The position numbers and the translations under genes were made by a program. 64,000 nt of DNA from Ignavibacteria bacterium. GTDB lineage: Bacteria > Bacteroidota > Ignavibacteria > Tepidaquicellales > Tepidaquicellaceae. Shown here one piece after another: positions 45,890 to 55,400 of this stretch. The stretch spans positions 124,001 through 188,000 of the forward strand of contig DATAJP010000003.1 in the NCBI GenBank assembly GCA_036262055.1, written 5' to 3'. The stretch's first letter is position 1. Each line of letters starts with the position of its first letter. The notes beneath the pieces are model-generated. The model saw only the letters and a program-made list of their open reading frames with translations. It made no database searches and had not been told where the DNA came from.

Positions 45890-47122
45890 ATGAATATACT
45901 TGAAATCATAAAACTTTCTTTCGGAACGTTAAGCAATAACAAGCTGAGAGCTACTCTAACGCTCATCGGTATTATCATAGGTGTATTTTCCATAATTGCA
46001 ATTATGACTTTGCTCAATGCGCTTCAGGCAGGAATTGAAACAGGATTATCCGAACTCGGCAGCAACACATATCAGGTGCAGAAATATCCCGCGCTTCAGA
46101 TGGGTGGACCTGAAGGTAATTCAAAATACAGAAACAGACCCGACATTACTTATGACCAGGGCATGCGTTTAAAAGAAACGGCAACGATTTATAAATACAT
46201 GTCGCTTGAAGATTATATTTATGAAAAAACTTTCAGGTCGGAATATGACCATACAAATCCTAATAATTATATCGGAGGCGTTATACCTGAATATCTTGAA
46301 TGCAATAACAGAGCCGTCGGACTCGGCAGATTTATTTCACAGGTTGATGTTGATTATGCGAAAAATGTTTGCGTAGTCGGGATTGACGTGACAGATAAAC
46401 TTTTTCCGAATATGAACCCCATAGGAAAAACAGTAATACTCGATAATATTCCGTATGAAATCATAGGTGTATTCGAGCCGAAAGGGGAAAGCTTCGGAGT
46501 AAGCGGAGATAATTTTGCATTAATCCCTATTTCAACGATGCAGAAACTTTACGGTAAAAATACACGCTCGCTTAATATTGCAATTCAGGCACCCAGTAAA
46601 GATACATACAATGAATCGCAGGAAAATGTCATTAGTGTTTTGCGCGCAATCAGAAAAGTGCCTCCAGGCGAACCGAATAATTTCGAAATTTATTCCAATG
46701 AATCTCTTATCAGCACAGTAAATGAATTTACTGCTTATTTCAAATACGGCGCAGGATTTATTTCATTTATTTCGCTTCTCGCTGCAGGTATCGGTATTAT
46801 GAACATTATGCTTGTATCTGTTACAGAGCGTACAAGAGAAATAGGGATACGTAAAGCCATTGGTGCAAAGAAAACCACAATACTTACGCAATTTTTAATT
46901 GAGGCAATTATTCTCTGTCAGTTTGGAGGTTTGATAGGCATTATACTCGGTGTGTTAACAGGAAATCTCATAGGTCTGTATTTGCAGTCTCCTGTTGTAA
47001 TTCCTTATGACTGGGTTATAATAGGTCTTATTGTGTGTTCAACAGTCGGAATAGTCTTTGGTGTTTATCCTGCGGCAAAAGCAGCGAAGTTGAATCCTAT
47101 TGACGCTCTCAGGTATGAATAA
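45890..47122 (+). CDS. MacB-like permease, second copy
   Basis: 410 residues with the same plan as its neighbour: N-terminal helix (KLRATLTLIGIIIGVFSIIA), periplasmic domain, and a C-terminal FtsX unit with VTERTREIGIRKAIGAKK. The two are clearly related but differ greatly in the periplasmic part, consistent with a heterodimer. Its last 14 bases overlap the convergent phosphotransferase gene. Confidence 0.92.
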   Translation: MNILEIIKLSFGTLSNNKLRATLTLIGIIIGVFSIIAIMTLLNALQAGIETGLSELGSNTYQVQKYPALQMGGPEGNSKYRNRPDITYDQGMRLKETATIYKYMSLEDYIYEKTFRSEYDHTNPNNYIGGVIPEYLECNNRAVGLGRFISQVDVDYAKNVCVVGIDVTDKLFPNMNPIGKTVILDNIPYEIIGVFEPKGESFGVSGDNFALIPISTMQKLYGKNTRSLNIAIQAPSKDTYNESQENVISVLRAIRKVPPGEPNNFEIYSNESLISTVNEFTAYFKYGAGFISFISLLAAGIGIMNIMLVSVTERTREIGIRKAIGAKKTTILTQFLIEAIILCQFGGLIGIILGVLTGNLIGLYLQSPVVIPYDWVIIGLIVCSTVGIVFGVYPAAKAAKLNPIDALRYE

Positions 47123-48110
47123 TCGTTTCGTTAAAACCTGAAACAAGCTCATATAATTTCTTCATTTCCGGAACATCGGAATTTTCAACAACAAATAAAA
47201 TATTATCAACCTGCTTATTGATTTTTTTAAGGTAAGATGTATCTTTTTTTGTGGAGTAAGTAGACCCGTAACTGCCAAGCATCTGTAAAATTCTCATAAC
47301 AGCTATATCATAAAATTCTTTTATCTTATCCGAATAATCTAAATTAAAGTTAGTTTTTAAAATATTATTATATTGTTCGAGATATTTTAACTTATTTTCA
47401 TTGGTAATATTTGAACTTCCGGAGAAAATAAAAGAAACAACATCATAATAAAGAGGTCCTTTCCTTCCTGACTGATAATCAATAAAATAAAATTCATTCT
47501 TATACAGCATTATATTGCGGGGTTGATAATCACGATATATGAAATAGCTTTTATCTGCTTTGTCTAATGAATCAAGGAGATATTTCTTAATGTTTTCAAA
47601 GTTTTTTCCGGAAAATTGGATTTCAAATTGTTTAACAAAAGAATTATTGAATTTGTTAAGGTCAAATTCAAGCTGAGCATTATCAAAAATTTTTGTTTCG
47701 TAACAATAATTGTAATCAATTTTATTTTTCAATTCAATCTGAATATATGCAAGCTGTCTCAATGCTTCCAAATATAAATTTTCGCATTTGTGTGATTTGC
47801 AATACGAGAAAAGTGTTTCATCGCCTAAATCTTCTTCGAGGTAATACAAGGAATCATTTGAAACAATGTAAATCTCAGGAACATTGAACCCGTTAGCTTT
47901 GAAAATTTGAGTAAATTTTATGAAGGCTTTATTTTCAGAAACATTCTCGTTGAAAATGACAATATATTTTTTATTTTCCGTCGATATACGGTAAATTTGT
48001 CTTTTTGATGCTCCTGCAATTAGAGGTTCAATGCTTAGTATATCATCAGCAAATTTTTTATGGAATAATTTTCTGAAGTTATCTAAAAAAGTTGGTGTGT
48101 TATAACTCAT
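47109..48110 (-). CDS. Aminoglycoside phosphotransferase-fold kinase (AmgK-like, small-molecule kinase)
   Basis: 333 residues of the APH/choline kinase fold. The catalytic loop YRDYQPRNIMLY has the Asp and Asn, with the usual first His replaced by Tyr. The metal-binding motif is FIDYQSGRKGPLYYDVVSFIF, the pattern of AmgK-type amino-sugar kinases and relatives. The N-lobe has AGASKRQIYRISTENKKYIV. Starts by a 4-base overlap with the TIGR01777 gene, so the two are co-translated. A role in cell-wall sugar recycling is a guess from the family; antibiotic resistance is not implied. Confidence 0.82.
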   Translation of the reverse strand: MSYNTPTFLDNFRKLFHKKFADDILSIEPLIAGASKRQIYRISTENKKYIVIFNENVSENKAFIKFTQIFKANGFNVPEIYIVSNDSLYYLEEDLGDETLFSYCKSHKCENLYLEALRQLAYIQIELKNKIDYNYCYETKIFDNAQLEFDLNKFNNSFVKQFEIQFSGKNFENIKKYLLDSLDKADKSYFIYRDYQPRNIMLYKNEFYFIDYQSGRKGPLYYDVVSFIFSGSSNITNENKLKYLEQYNNILKTNFNLDYSDKIKEFYDIAVMRILQMLGSYGSTYSTKKDTSYLKKINKQVDNILFVVENSDVPEMKKLYELVSGFNETIIHT

Positions 48111-49033
48111 TTCTTTACAAGATCTTTTAACGCGGTATCAATTTCGGTGAATTCAAATTTAAAATGATGGTCTAAAGCTTTTTGAGGAATCACCCTTTGC
48201 CCGTGAAGTAAGCTTTCGCTCAGCTCTCCTGAAATTATTTTCAAAGCAAATCCGGGAATCGGTGCCCAGCATGGACGGTGTAAAGCTTTGCCCATTGCTT
48301 TGCAAAATTGTTTATTCGTTACGGGATTTGGCGCGGTTAAATTTAACGGTTCGGATATAAAATAATCGTCAAGTGCAAACATATAGAGTTCAATTACATC
48401 ATTTATATGAATCCATGATATATATTGTTTCCCGTTCCCCATATATCCGCCGACAAATAACTTAAACGGTAGACTTAATTTTGGAAACGCCCCTTCGTTT
48501 TTATCGAGAACGAAACCCGTTCTCATATTGACAACACGCACTCCAAACTCTTCAGCTTTTTTTGCTTCAGCTTCCCAGTCAATGCACAATTTTGCAAGAA
48601 AGTCTTTTCCGTATGTTGATTCTTCATTTAACTCCGTATCACTTCTAAAACCGTATATGCCGACACCTGATGCGCAAATGAATGCTTCGGGTTTTTTACC
48701 GCTCATTCTTATTGCATCAACCAATTTTCTTGTTGAGTTAATTCTGCTGTCATATAAAAGCTGTTTAAATTTATTACTCCAACGTTTCCCGGCAACATTA
48801 GCGCCGGCAAGGTTTATTACATAATCTGAAACATTTATATGATTTGAAAGCTCATCTATGCTGCTGTTATCATTCCATTGAATAAAATCAATACCGGTTC
48901 CTCGAAGTAAGTTCTTAGCTTTTTGAACATCTCTTGTAAGCAATTTTACGGAATAGTCGTTTGAAAGAAGCTTTGGAATGAGATGAGAACCGATTTGTCC
49001 GGTTCCTCCGGCAATTAACACGGTTTTTGGCAT
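48107..49033 (-). CDS. TIGR01777-family NAD-dependent epimerase-like protein
   Basis: 308 residues, extended SDR of the YfcH type. GGTGQIGSHLIPKLL, LAGANVAGKRWSNKFKQLLY and SRINSTRKLVDAI are signature segments. A C-terminal DUF1731 region carries ALHRPCWAPIPGFALKIISG and LLHGQRVIPQKALDHHFKF. Reaction unknown. Upstream of the phosphotransferase with ATGA overlap. Confidence 0.93.
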   Translation of the reverse strand: MPKTVLIAGGTGQIGSHLIPKLLSNDYSVKLLTRDVQKAKNLLRGTGIDFIQWNDNSSIDELSNHINVSDYVINLAGANVAGKRWSNKFKQLLYDSRINSTRKLVDAIRMSGKKPEAFICASGVGIYGFRSDTELNEESTYGKDFLAKLCIDWEAEAKKAEEFGVRVVNMRTGFVLDKNEGAFPKLSLPFKLFVGGYMGNGKQYISWIHINDVIELYMFALDDYFISEPLNLTAPNPVTNKQFCKAMGKALHRPCWAPIPGFALKIISGELSESLLHGQRVIPQKALDHHFKFEFTEIDTALKDLVKK

Positions 49034-49249
49034 TTGGGAACTTAATTATTAAAACTTTCAATTTAAACTTATTTTAATATCTAACTATGTTTTTACTGTA
49101 TTTTAATTATCAAAAAAAACATCAAAAGCTAACGAAATTGATGCATTTTGTAGATTATAAGTTTGGCAAGCAAATTGCAAATAGTATGGCTTATTATTGA
49201 TTATACTGAAAAAAAGGATAAATTTTAAAGCAAGTAAATAAAAAAAAAA

Positions 49250-49924
49250 ATGAAATACCTTAAATTAACATCACTTTTCTTATTCGTTGCAGTGCTTTTT
49301 AGCGCTTGCAGCCGTTATGATGGTTCTGTGGTAGGACCTACTACTGTAACAACAACCCAAACCAAACTGAAAGTTATTAACACAGCTACAAATTTTACAT
49401 CTTTATCTGCCAAAATAAATAACAATTCTCCTCAAATTTTGGCTTTTGAAAATTTGCTCCCATATCAGACTTTACCTTCAGGTGTTCAAAAAATGCTTGT
49501 TAAGACACCGGATGGAACCGATTCATTACATCATGAGAATAATCTTTCCAATAATGTTGCATATACATGGTTCATAATTGACGGAGCGCCCCTGAGTGTT
49601 CTCCCGGCTGTTGATAATCTTGATATTCCTGCAAACGGAAAAGCCAAAGTGAGAATATCAAATTTTACCAATGTAGATACTATTAATATAAAAATTACCG
49701 GCGGAGATAATTTAATAACCGGAATCAACAATGGCGCAGTTTGGGGTTATGCCTCAGTAAATAGTGGGACATATAACTTAGAAATAAGAGATTTTTCGGA
49801 TGATAAACTGTTGTATTCTGCAAACGGGGTAACGTTTTCCAATCAAAATATATATGATTTAGTAGTAAGCGGATATTACGGAGGAACCGGACTTAAAGAA
49901 ATTAGGTTTACAGTTTATAACTAA
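49250..49924 (+). CDS. DUF4397-type lipoprotein, copy 1
   Basis: 224 residues. Lipobox in FLFVAVLFSACSRYDGSV (Cys20). The mature part has DUF4397-like beta repeats: KLKVINTATNFTSLSAKINN, KVRISNFTNVDTINIKITG and GTYNLEIRDFSDDKLLYSA. It is a paralogue of the next gene. Probably surface or periplasmic with an unknown role. The 215 bases upstream are AT-rich without a gene. Confidence 0.82.
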   Translation: MKYLKLTSLFLFVAVLFSACSRYDGSVVGPTTVTTTQTKLKVINTATNFTSLSAKINNNSPQILAFENLLPYQTLPSGVQKMLVKTPDGTDSLHHENNLSNNVAYTWFIIDGAPLSVLPAVDNLDIPANGKAKVRISNFTNVDTINIKITGGDNLITGINNGAVWGYASVNSGTYNLEIRDFSDDKLLYSANGVTFSNQNIYDLVVSGYYGGTGLKEIRFTVYN

Positions 49925-49943
49925 GGCTAATTTTAAATTAGCT
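49925..49943 (+). other. Intercistronic stem-loop
   Basis: GCTAATTT and AAATTAGC form a tight hairpin just after the stop of the first DUF4397 gene and 30 bases before the second. No T-run follows, so it is more likely an mRNA processing or stability element than a terminator. Confidence 0.35.
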
Positions 49944-49974
49944 TTAGTTATATTTGGAAACTAAACCTAAAATT

Positions 49975-50661
49975 ATGAAACTGCTTAAAAGCATCGTTCT
50001 CGTTGTTACCCTTTTTTCTGCAATTTTATTTTCTTCATGTGATGAAAATAACCCTTTAAATCCTACCGGAAATGCAAGATTAAAAGTTATTAATTCAATT
50101 GCAACTCACGGTTCGGTATTGCTGCAATTCGACAGCGTTACATATAATCCAACATTTGGCTATACTGAAGCTACCGATTATAGAAGTTTTACCAGTGGTA
50201 CTCATTCTGTCCGCGTCGTTGGAACGTCAGGAAGCACAACTACTGAAGCAACCTTAGGAAGAACTCTGGATGCTAATACAACGCATACATGGTTTGTTCA
50301 TGATAACATAAATCTGAACGGGTTTGTTTATACTACAGCAGTCGATAACCTTAATAGTCCTGCTTCAGGTAAATTTAAGTTAAGAGTTGCAAATGTTTCT
50401 CCGAGAACGGGTGCAATAAACATTAAATCTACCGGCGCTCCTAATGATATGTTTTCGAATGTATCGATGTCAAGCGTATCAGGGTATTTAGAGTTTGATG
50501 AAGGAACTTATTCTTTAGAAATCAGAGATGCAAGTAACGGAAGTTTATATGGAACACCGCAAACTGTAACTTTTACAAACGGAAGGATTTATGATTTGGC
50601 AGTTTCGGGGTTAAATACACTTGGTTCACCTATCATTTTTACTGTTTACTTATCAAACTAA
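49975..50661 (+). CDS. DUF4397-type lipoprotein, copy 2
   Basis: 228 residues from the ATG at 49975, preferred over a TTG at 49954 because it gives a proper lipoprotein signal MKLLKSIVLVVTLFSAILFS-SC. Repeats parallel to its neighbour: RLKVINSIATHGSVLLQFDS, KLRVANVSPRTGAINIKSTG and GTYSLEIRDASNGSLYGTP. Tandem duplicate of the preceding gene, followed by a terminator. Confidence 0.83.
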   Translation: MKLLKSIVLVVTLFSAILFSSCDENNPLNPTGNARLKVINSIATHGSVLLQFDSVTYNPTFGYTEATDYRSFTSGTHSVRVVGTSGSTTTEATLGRTLDANTTHTWFVHDNINLNGFVYTTAVDNLNSPASGKFKLRVANVSPRTGAINIKSTGAPNDMFSNVSMSSVSGYLEFDEGTYSLEIRDASNGSLYGTPQTVTFTNGRIYDLAVSGLNTLGSPIIFTVYLSN

Positions 50662-50679
50662 TTTCAGTACAACAATATA

Positions 50680-50718
50680 ATAAGGATGCTTTTGCTCAAA
50701 AGCATCCTTATTTTTTTT
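50680..50718 (+). terminator. Strong Rho-independent terminator
   Basis: ATAAGGATGCTTTTG pairs with CAAAAGCATCCTTAT (50680-50694 with 50697-50711), followed by eight T. Ends the DUF4397 pair; the T-run overlaps the stop of the convergent hydrolase gene. Confidence 0.94.
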
Positions 50719-51532
50719 ACACTTCTGAATCGCTTCTGGGAAACGGAATTTTCATCAAAAAATCTTCAACGCATCTGTTAAACTCATCAGGTTTTTCTAT
50801 ATTTGATAAATGTCCTGCGCCATGCATAACTTTTAAATAAGAGTTTTTTAAATTTTCTTTCATACGCTCTGCATACTCGACACCTGTCATTGCATCTTTA
50901 TCGCTGGCGATTATTAATGCAGGGATATTAATGTGCTTTAATTCTTCAAGAGTTTCAGTGCGGGTTGCGAGCGCATTTGCAACCTGAGAAATTCCTTCCG
51001 GCGATTGCCAGCTCATAACTTCCTTAACAAAATTTTTAATATCATCATTTTTATATGACTGTTCTGATATAATATTTTTTAAAAACTGGCTGAGGAATAA
51101 ATCTTTCTTTCCTTTCTTCATTTGTTTGACTAATGTATTACGCGCAATTAAAACATCATTTGTATCTCGTTCGGCTCTTGTATTGGAAAGAATAATGGAA
51201 TTAAACAAATCCGGTGAACGTTGTATAGCTCTCAAGATAATATATCCGCCTATTGAAAGCCCGCATGCATTAACTTCATCAAGCTGTAATTCAGAAATGA
51301 TATTCAGCAGGTCATCAACCAAATCTTCCATCATAAGAGGATAGGGAGAATCATATTTGCTGTAACCAAGTCCGCGGATGTCATAAGTTATTACTCGAAA
51401 ATCATTTTTAAAATGTTCAACCTGCTTATCCCATTGGCGGCTGCATAAAGGAAAAGCATGAATGAATATAATTACAGGATTATCTCCTCCTGTGTCATAA
51501 ACTGCAATGCCGTTTATTTCTGATTTTTTCAT
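50717..51532 (-). CDS. Alpha/beta hydrolase
   Basis: 271 residues. The nucleophile elbow is CGLSIGGYIILRA (Ser in G-L-S-I-G), acid Asp in LIIASDKDAMTG, and His in HGAGHLSNIEKP. An oxyanion-region motif FIHAFPLCSRQWDKQ is present. Similar to 3-oxoadipate enol-lactonase and BioH-like esterases; substrate unknown. Its start is next to the repeat at 51539. Confidence 0.9.
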   Translation of the reverse strand: MKKSEINGIAVYDTGGDNPVIIFIHAFPLCSRQWDKQVEHFKNDFRVITYDIRGLGYSKYDSPYPLMMEDLVDDLLNIISELQLDEVNACGLSIGGYIILRAIQRSPDLFNSIILSNTRAERDTNDVLIARNTLVKQMKKGKKDLFLSQFLKNIISEQSYKNDDIKNFVKEVMSWQSPEGISQVANALATRTETLEELKHINIPALIIASDKDAMTGVEYAERMKENLKNSYLKVMHGAGHLSNIEKPDEFNRCVEDFLMKIPFPRSDSEV

Positions 51533-51538
51533 AACATT

Positions 51539-51580
51539 GTCATTCCCGCGCAGACGGAAATCTAAGCTAAAATGATTCTA
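51539..51580 (+). repeat. GTCATTCC hairpin repeat with CTAAAATGATT tail
   Basis: GTCATTCCCGCGCAGACGG then AAATCTAAGCTAAAATGATT; ungapped 42-base relative of 9411-9452 and 32474-32515. Located between the hydrolase and DUF2461 genes. Confidence 0.75.
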
Positions 51581-51608
51581 CATATAAATATGCAGAGTGA
51601 CAAAAATA

Positions 51609-52310
51609 CTATTTTATTGCGTCATCTAAAAATTTTATAAAATCTCTCATCAACTTAAGGTGGTGAACTATTAATTCAACAATTGACGCATCATAAATAA
51701 CATCTACTTCATACTGCTTCTCAATATAAAACTGTGTCATTTTCAGAATTTCCTGCAAACGTTTATCAGTAATATTTTCATATCCTCGTGGAGTTTTAAC
51801 AGCTTTTATTCCAAGCACCTCTCCATATTCTTTTTTTATCTCTTTATTATCTATAACCTTTAAATACTGTTTATAGTTTTTAAAGATATAACTTCTGATT
51901 TTCTTTAAATTATTAAGGTCAGTGCTGTATTGTCCTCCTGCGACGAGAAATTCATCGGGTGTAAAATGAAAATAAAACTGAGGAATTTCGGACGATTTCA
52001 CCTTATTGAATGCAAATGCTGCCGATGCATAATTTTTATATGGGGTCTTATCTTTGGTAAAGCGTATGTCGCGATTGATTCTAAATATCGACTTATAATT
52101 AACTACAATATCTTTATCTATTTTTTTAATTTCCACTGCAAGAGCATCTATGAGGTCTTTCATCGGCTGTTTTATATAGACCTCGTATTCTTCACGATGC
52201 TTATCAAACCATTTTTTATTGTTATTCCGTTTATTCGATAGCGCTTTAAAGAATTTTATTGCTTCAGGTGAAAATCCAAGAAAGGGCGGTTTTATTAACT
52301 CGTCAAGCAT
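51609..52310 (-). CDS. DUF2461 (TIGR02453) family protein
   Basis: 233 residues. The start FLGFSPEAIKFFKALSNKRN then KKWFDKHREEYE, followed by FRINRDIRFTKDKTPYKNY, YFHFTPDEFLVAGG and the rest of the fold are diagnostic of the DUF2461 family. Function unknown. Stands alone between the hydrolase and the divergent macroglobulin gene. Confidence 0.93.
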   Translation of the reverse strand: MLDELIKPPFLGFSPEAIKFFKALSNKRNNNKKWFDKHREEYEVYIKQPMKDLIDALAVEIKKIDKDIVVNYKSIFRINRDIRFTKDKTPYKNYASAAFAFNKVKSSEIPQFYFHFTPDEFLVAGGQYSTDLNNLKKIRSYIFKNYKQYLKVIDNKEIKKEYGEVLGIKAVKTPRGYENITDKRLQEILKMTQFYIEKQYEVDVIYDASIVELIVHHLKLMRDFIKFLDDAIK

Positions 52311-52425
52311 GTGTATATTTTTTTAGACAAAATCGGGAACTATTTAAAAATAGCAATACTATAAAACTAAAATAAGTAATTTATTTCATTATAGAAAAAA
52401 TTTTACTAACTTAAAACTCCCCATT

Positions 52426-55400
52426 ATGGAAACGGATAAGCTATGTAAACTTGCACAGGGAATACTGTTTCTTTTTCTGACCTCAATTCTTTTAATAACA
52501 CCTCATTTAACGCAGGCGCAAACTACAGACATAAATTTTAATCTTTCCGCCAATCATTATTATAACCCCGGTGATAAAGTATCAATAAACATCTCTTCTT
52601 ATGATTACTCAAATAAATCAGCAAGAAGATACACATTTAAAGTTCAGGTTCTGAAAATAAAAAATCTTGATGAGTTTTATTCAAAACAATTATCTCGCGG
52701 AAGTCTTGATGTTCTCGGAGCTGATAGCACTAATCTTTTATATCTTACCGAAGAAGTCCGGTCATTCGATAAAACTATCAGACAAAAAAATGAATACGGG
52801 TATGCATATATGAATGATGTGATTGATATAAGCGGTCTTGAAAAAGGAGCATACATAGCACGGATTACAAACAAAAATAAAGTCGCATACATTGGATTTG
52901 TAATTACATCTTTAGGCATTCTTTCCAAAGCGGGAACCGGTTCTATGCTCGGATATGTCGTTCAGAAACAATCGGGTGAGCCGGTGAATGACGTAAGTTT
53001 AAATTTTTATCTCGGTATGAACAAAGTCGGTTCAGGAGTTACAAATTTCGGAACGGCTTACCAGACTTTCGATATTCAACAAGTTTCGAATATTAACAGT
53101 GACTTCAATAATCAAATTGCTGCGTTAATTATCGGTCAGCACGGCGATGATGTGGTTATCTCCGATTCCTATTTATATTTTGGCTACGGCGAAAGCAAAT
53201 ATTCGGTTTATATTTATACAAATCAACCGGTTTATAGAACCGACTCGCAAGTTGACTTCAAAGGTATCATAAGAACGATGAGCAACTTCCAGTATTCGGC
53301 AGTTGGAAATCAGGATATAACGGTAAAGATAAAAGACTCACGAAATGCTGAAGTGTATAAGGAAGTATTAAGAAGTGATGCAATGGGAAGTGTTAATGGA
53401 AGTTATAAAATCGAAAAAGAAGCACCTCTCGGAACATATACGATTTATTTTGAAATAGGTGAAGGCAATACATACTCACAGACATTTTCCGTCGAGCAAT
53501 ACAAAAAGCCCGAATATAAAGTAACCGTTACTCCTGAGAATACGCAATATCTAAACAGCGAGACAATCGAAGCAAAAATTAAAGCAGATTATTATTTCGG
53601 CAGCCCAGTTGCAAACGCTGAAGTTGAGTATAATATTTTTAAGCAAAGATATTACAAACCGTGGTGGAGCTACAGTGAGTATGCATGGTGGTATGCAGAT
53701 TATTATGAAAATCAGGATGAGAATTCAATGTATAACAATTCCGAAATGATTTATTCCGGCAAAGGATCTTTGAATGAATACGGCGAGATGACTATTTATT
53801 ACAACATAAAAGAAGATTTTAAAAACGATAATAACGGACGTGACTGGTGGTGGTATGGATGGAGTGATGAGACTGATTACAGATACATAATTCAGGCAAA
53901 GGTTGTTGATAAATCACGTCGTGAAATTGACGGCATAGGAACGGTGCTTGTAACGCGCGGAAAGTTTTTCATCACGGCAAATGCAAATAAATATTTATAT
54001 AAACCGAATGATGACGTTACCATCACAGTGCGCACAATGGATTTTTCAGACAAGCCGGTATCTACCGATTTTTTGATAAGCATATACAAGTATGATTTCA
54101 GTTATTATAAAGATAACGAATACAAAAAAGATTTTGTCGCATCGCTTAACGGAAAAACTTTAAGCGAGGGAGAGGGAACCGTGACTTACAAGCTTCCTTA
54201 TGATGCAGAAGGATATTACATTGCTGAAATTCAATCAACCGATGAACGCGGAAACAAAATAACCGGTTCGACTAACTTCTCGGTTTATAAAGAAAGCATG
54301 AGCTGGTGGGATGATAACAGCGGCGTGCTGATTATGACTGACAAGGATAGCTATAAGGTTGGCGATACTGTGAAAGCAGTTGTGATTACCCCGACTCCGG
54401 ATGCAACTGTCTTAATGACAGCTGAAAGCGATAACATACTTTATTATGCAACGGAAAAATTTTATGGAACTTCGAAAGAAGTTTTAATTCCCGTTACCGA
54501 AAAATTTTCTTCAAATTTTTATGTCAAAGCGGCTTATATAAAAGATGGAACTATGTATGATGTGCAAAAAATGCTGATGGTAATTCAGGAGCAAAAGTTC
54601 TTAACAGTTGAAATCGACCCGTCGAAGCTGATATATAAACCGAAAGAAAAAGGTGAGCTGAAAGTTCGTGTGCTAGACTATACCGGAATGCCTGTCAGAA
54701 ACGCTGAAGTATCGCTTGGTATAATAGACGAGAGCATTTATGCAATAAAAGAAGAAACTACGAAAGACATCCGTAAATTTTTCTACGGACCGAAATATGT
54801 TTATGTGTCTTCTTCTTATGAAAGCGGAAATTATACTTATGCATATTCCCGCTTGCTGACAATATTTGAACGCTTCAACATTCATTCAATAAAAGAAAGC
54901 GAGCTTGCAACGGTTACTGGCCGATTGCTTGACAGGGATAGCAAGATTGTTCCCGGTGCAATAATTATTATTGACGATGAATATCAAGCAGCAATTACAA
55001 ATGACAGCGGAGAATTTGAGTTCAAGCTTCCTGCCGGGAAGTATTCAATTTCTATATACACGGGTAAAGAAAAGAACGAAGACGTTCGTGAGCTTATGCT
55101 TTCAAAAGGAGAAACAAAGAATTTTATTTTATATACAGATGAGAGTTTGAATGAGCTTGAACAGCAGAAATCACTTGAACAAACAGGTGCATTTAATTTT
55201 CGCGGAGGAAGAACATCTGATATAGTTGCTCTTACAGAAGGAGTAGTTTCTGAAGAAAAAATGAATGCCCCTAAATCTAAAAAGAATGGTGAAAAAGATG
55301 ATTACCAAACTGCTGAGGTTCGTTCTGATTTCAGAGATGCAATTCTCTGGTCACCTTCACAAATGACTGATGACAACGGATATACAACTGTCGAGGTTCA

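Noticed and set aside
41183-47122. Macrolide resistance operon
   Set aside because: The architecture is MacAB-TolC-like, but substrate cannot be told from sequence and many such pumps export lipids or peptides.
47109-48110. Aminoglycoside resistance gene
   Set aside because: Only the fold is shared. Motifs resemble sugar kinases and there is no mobile or resistance context.
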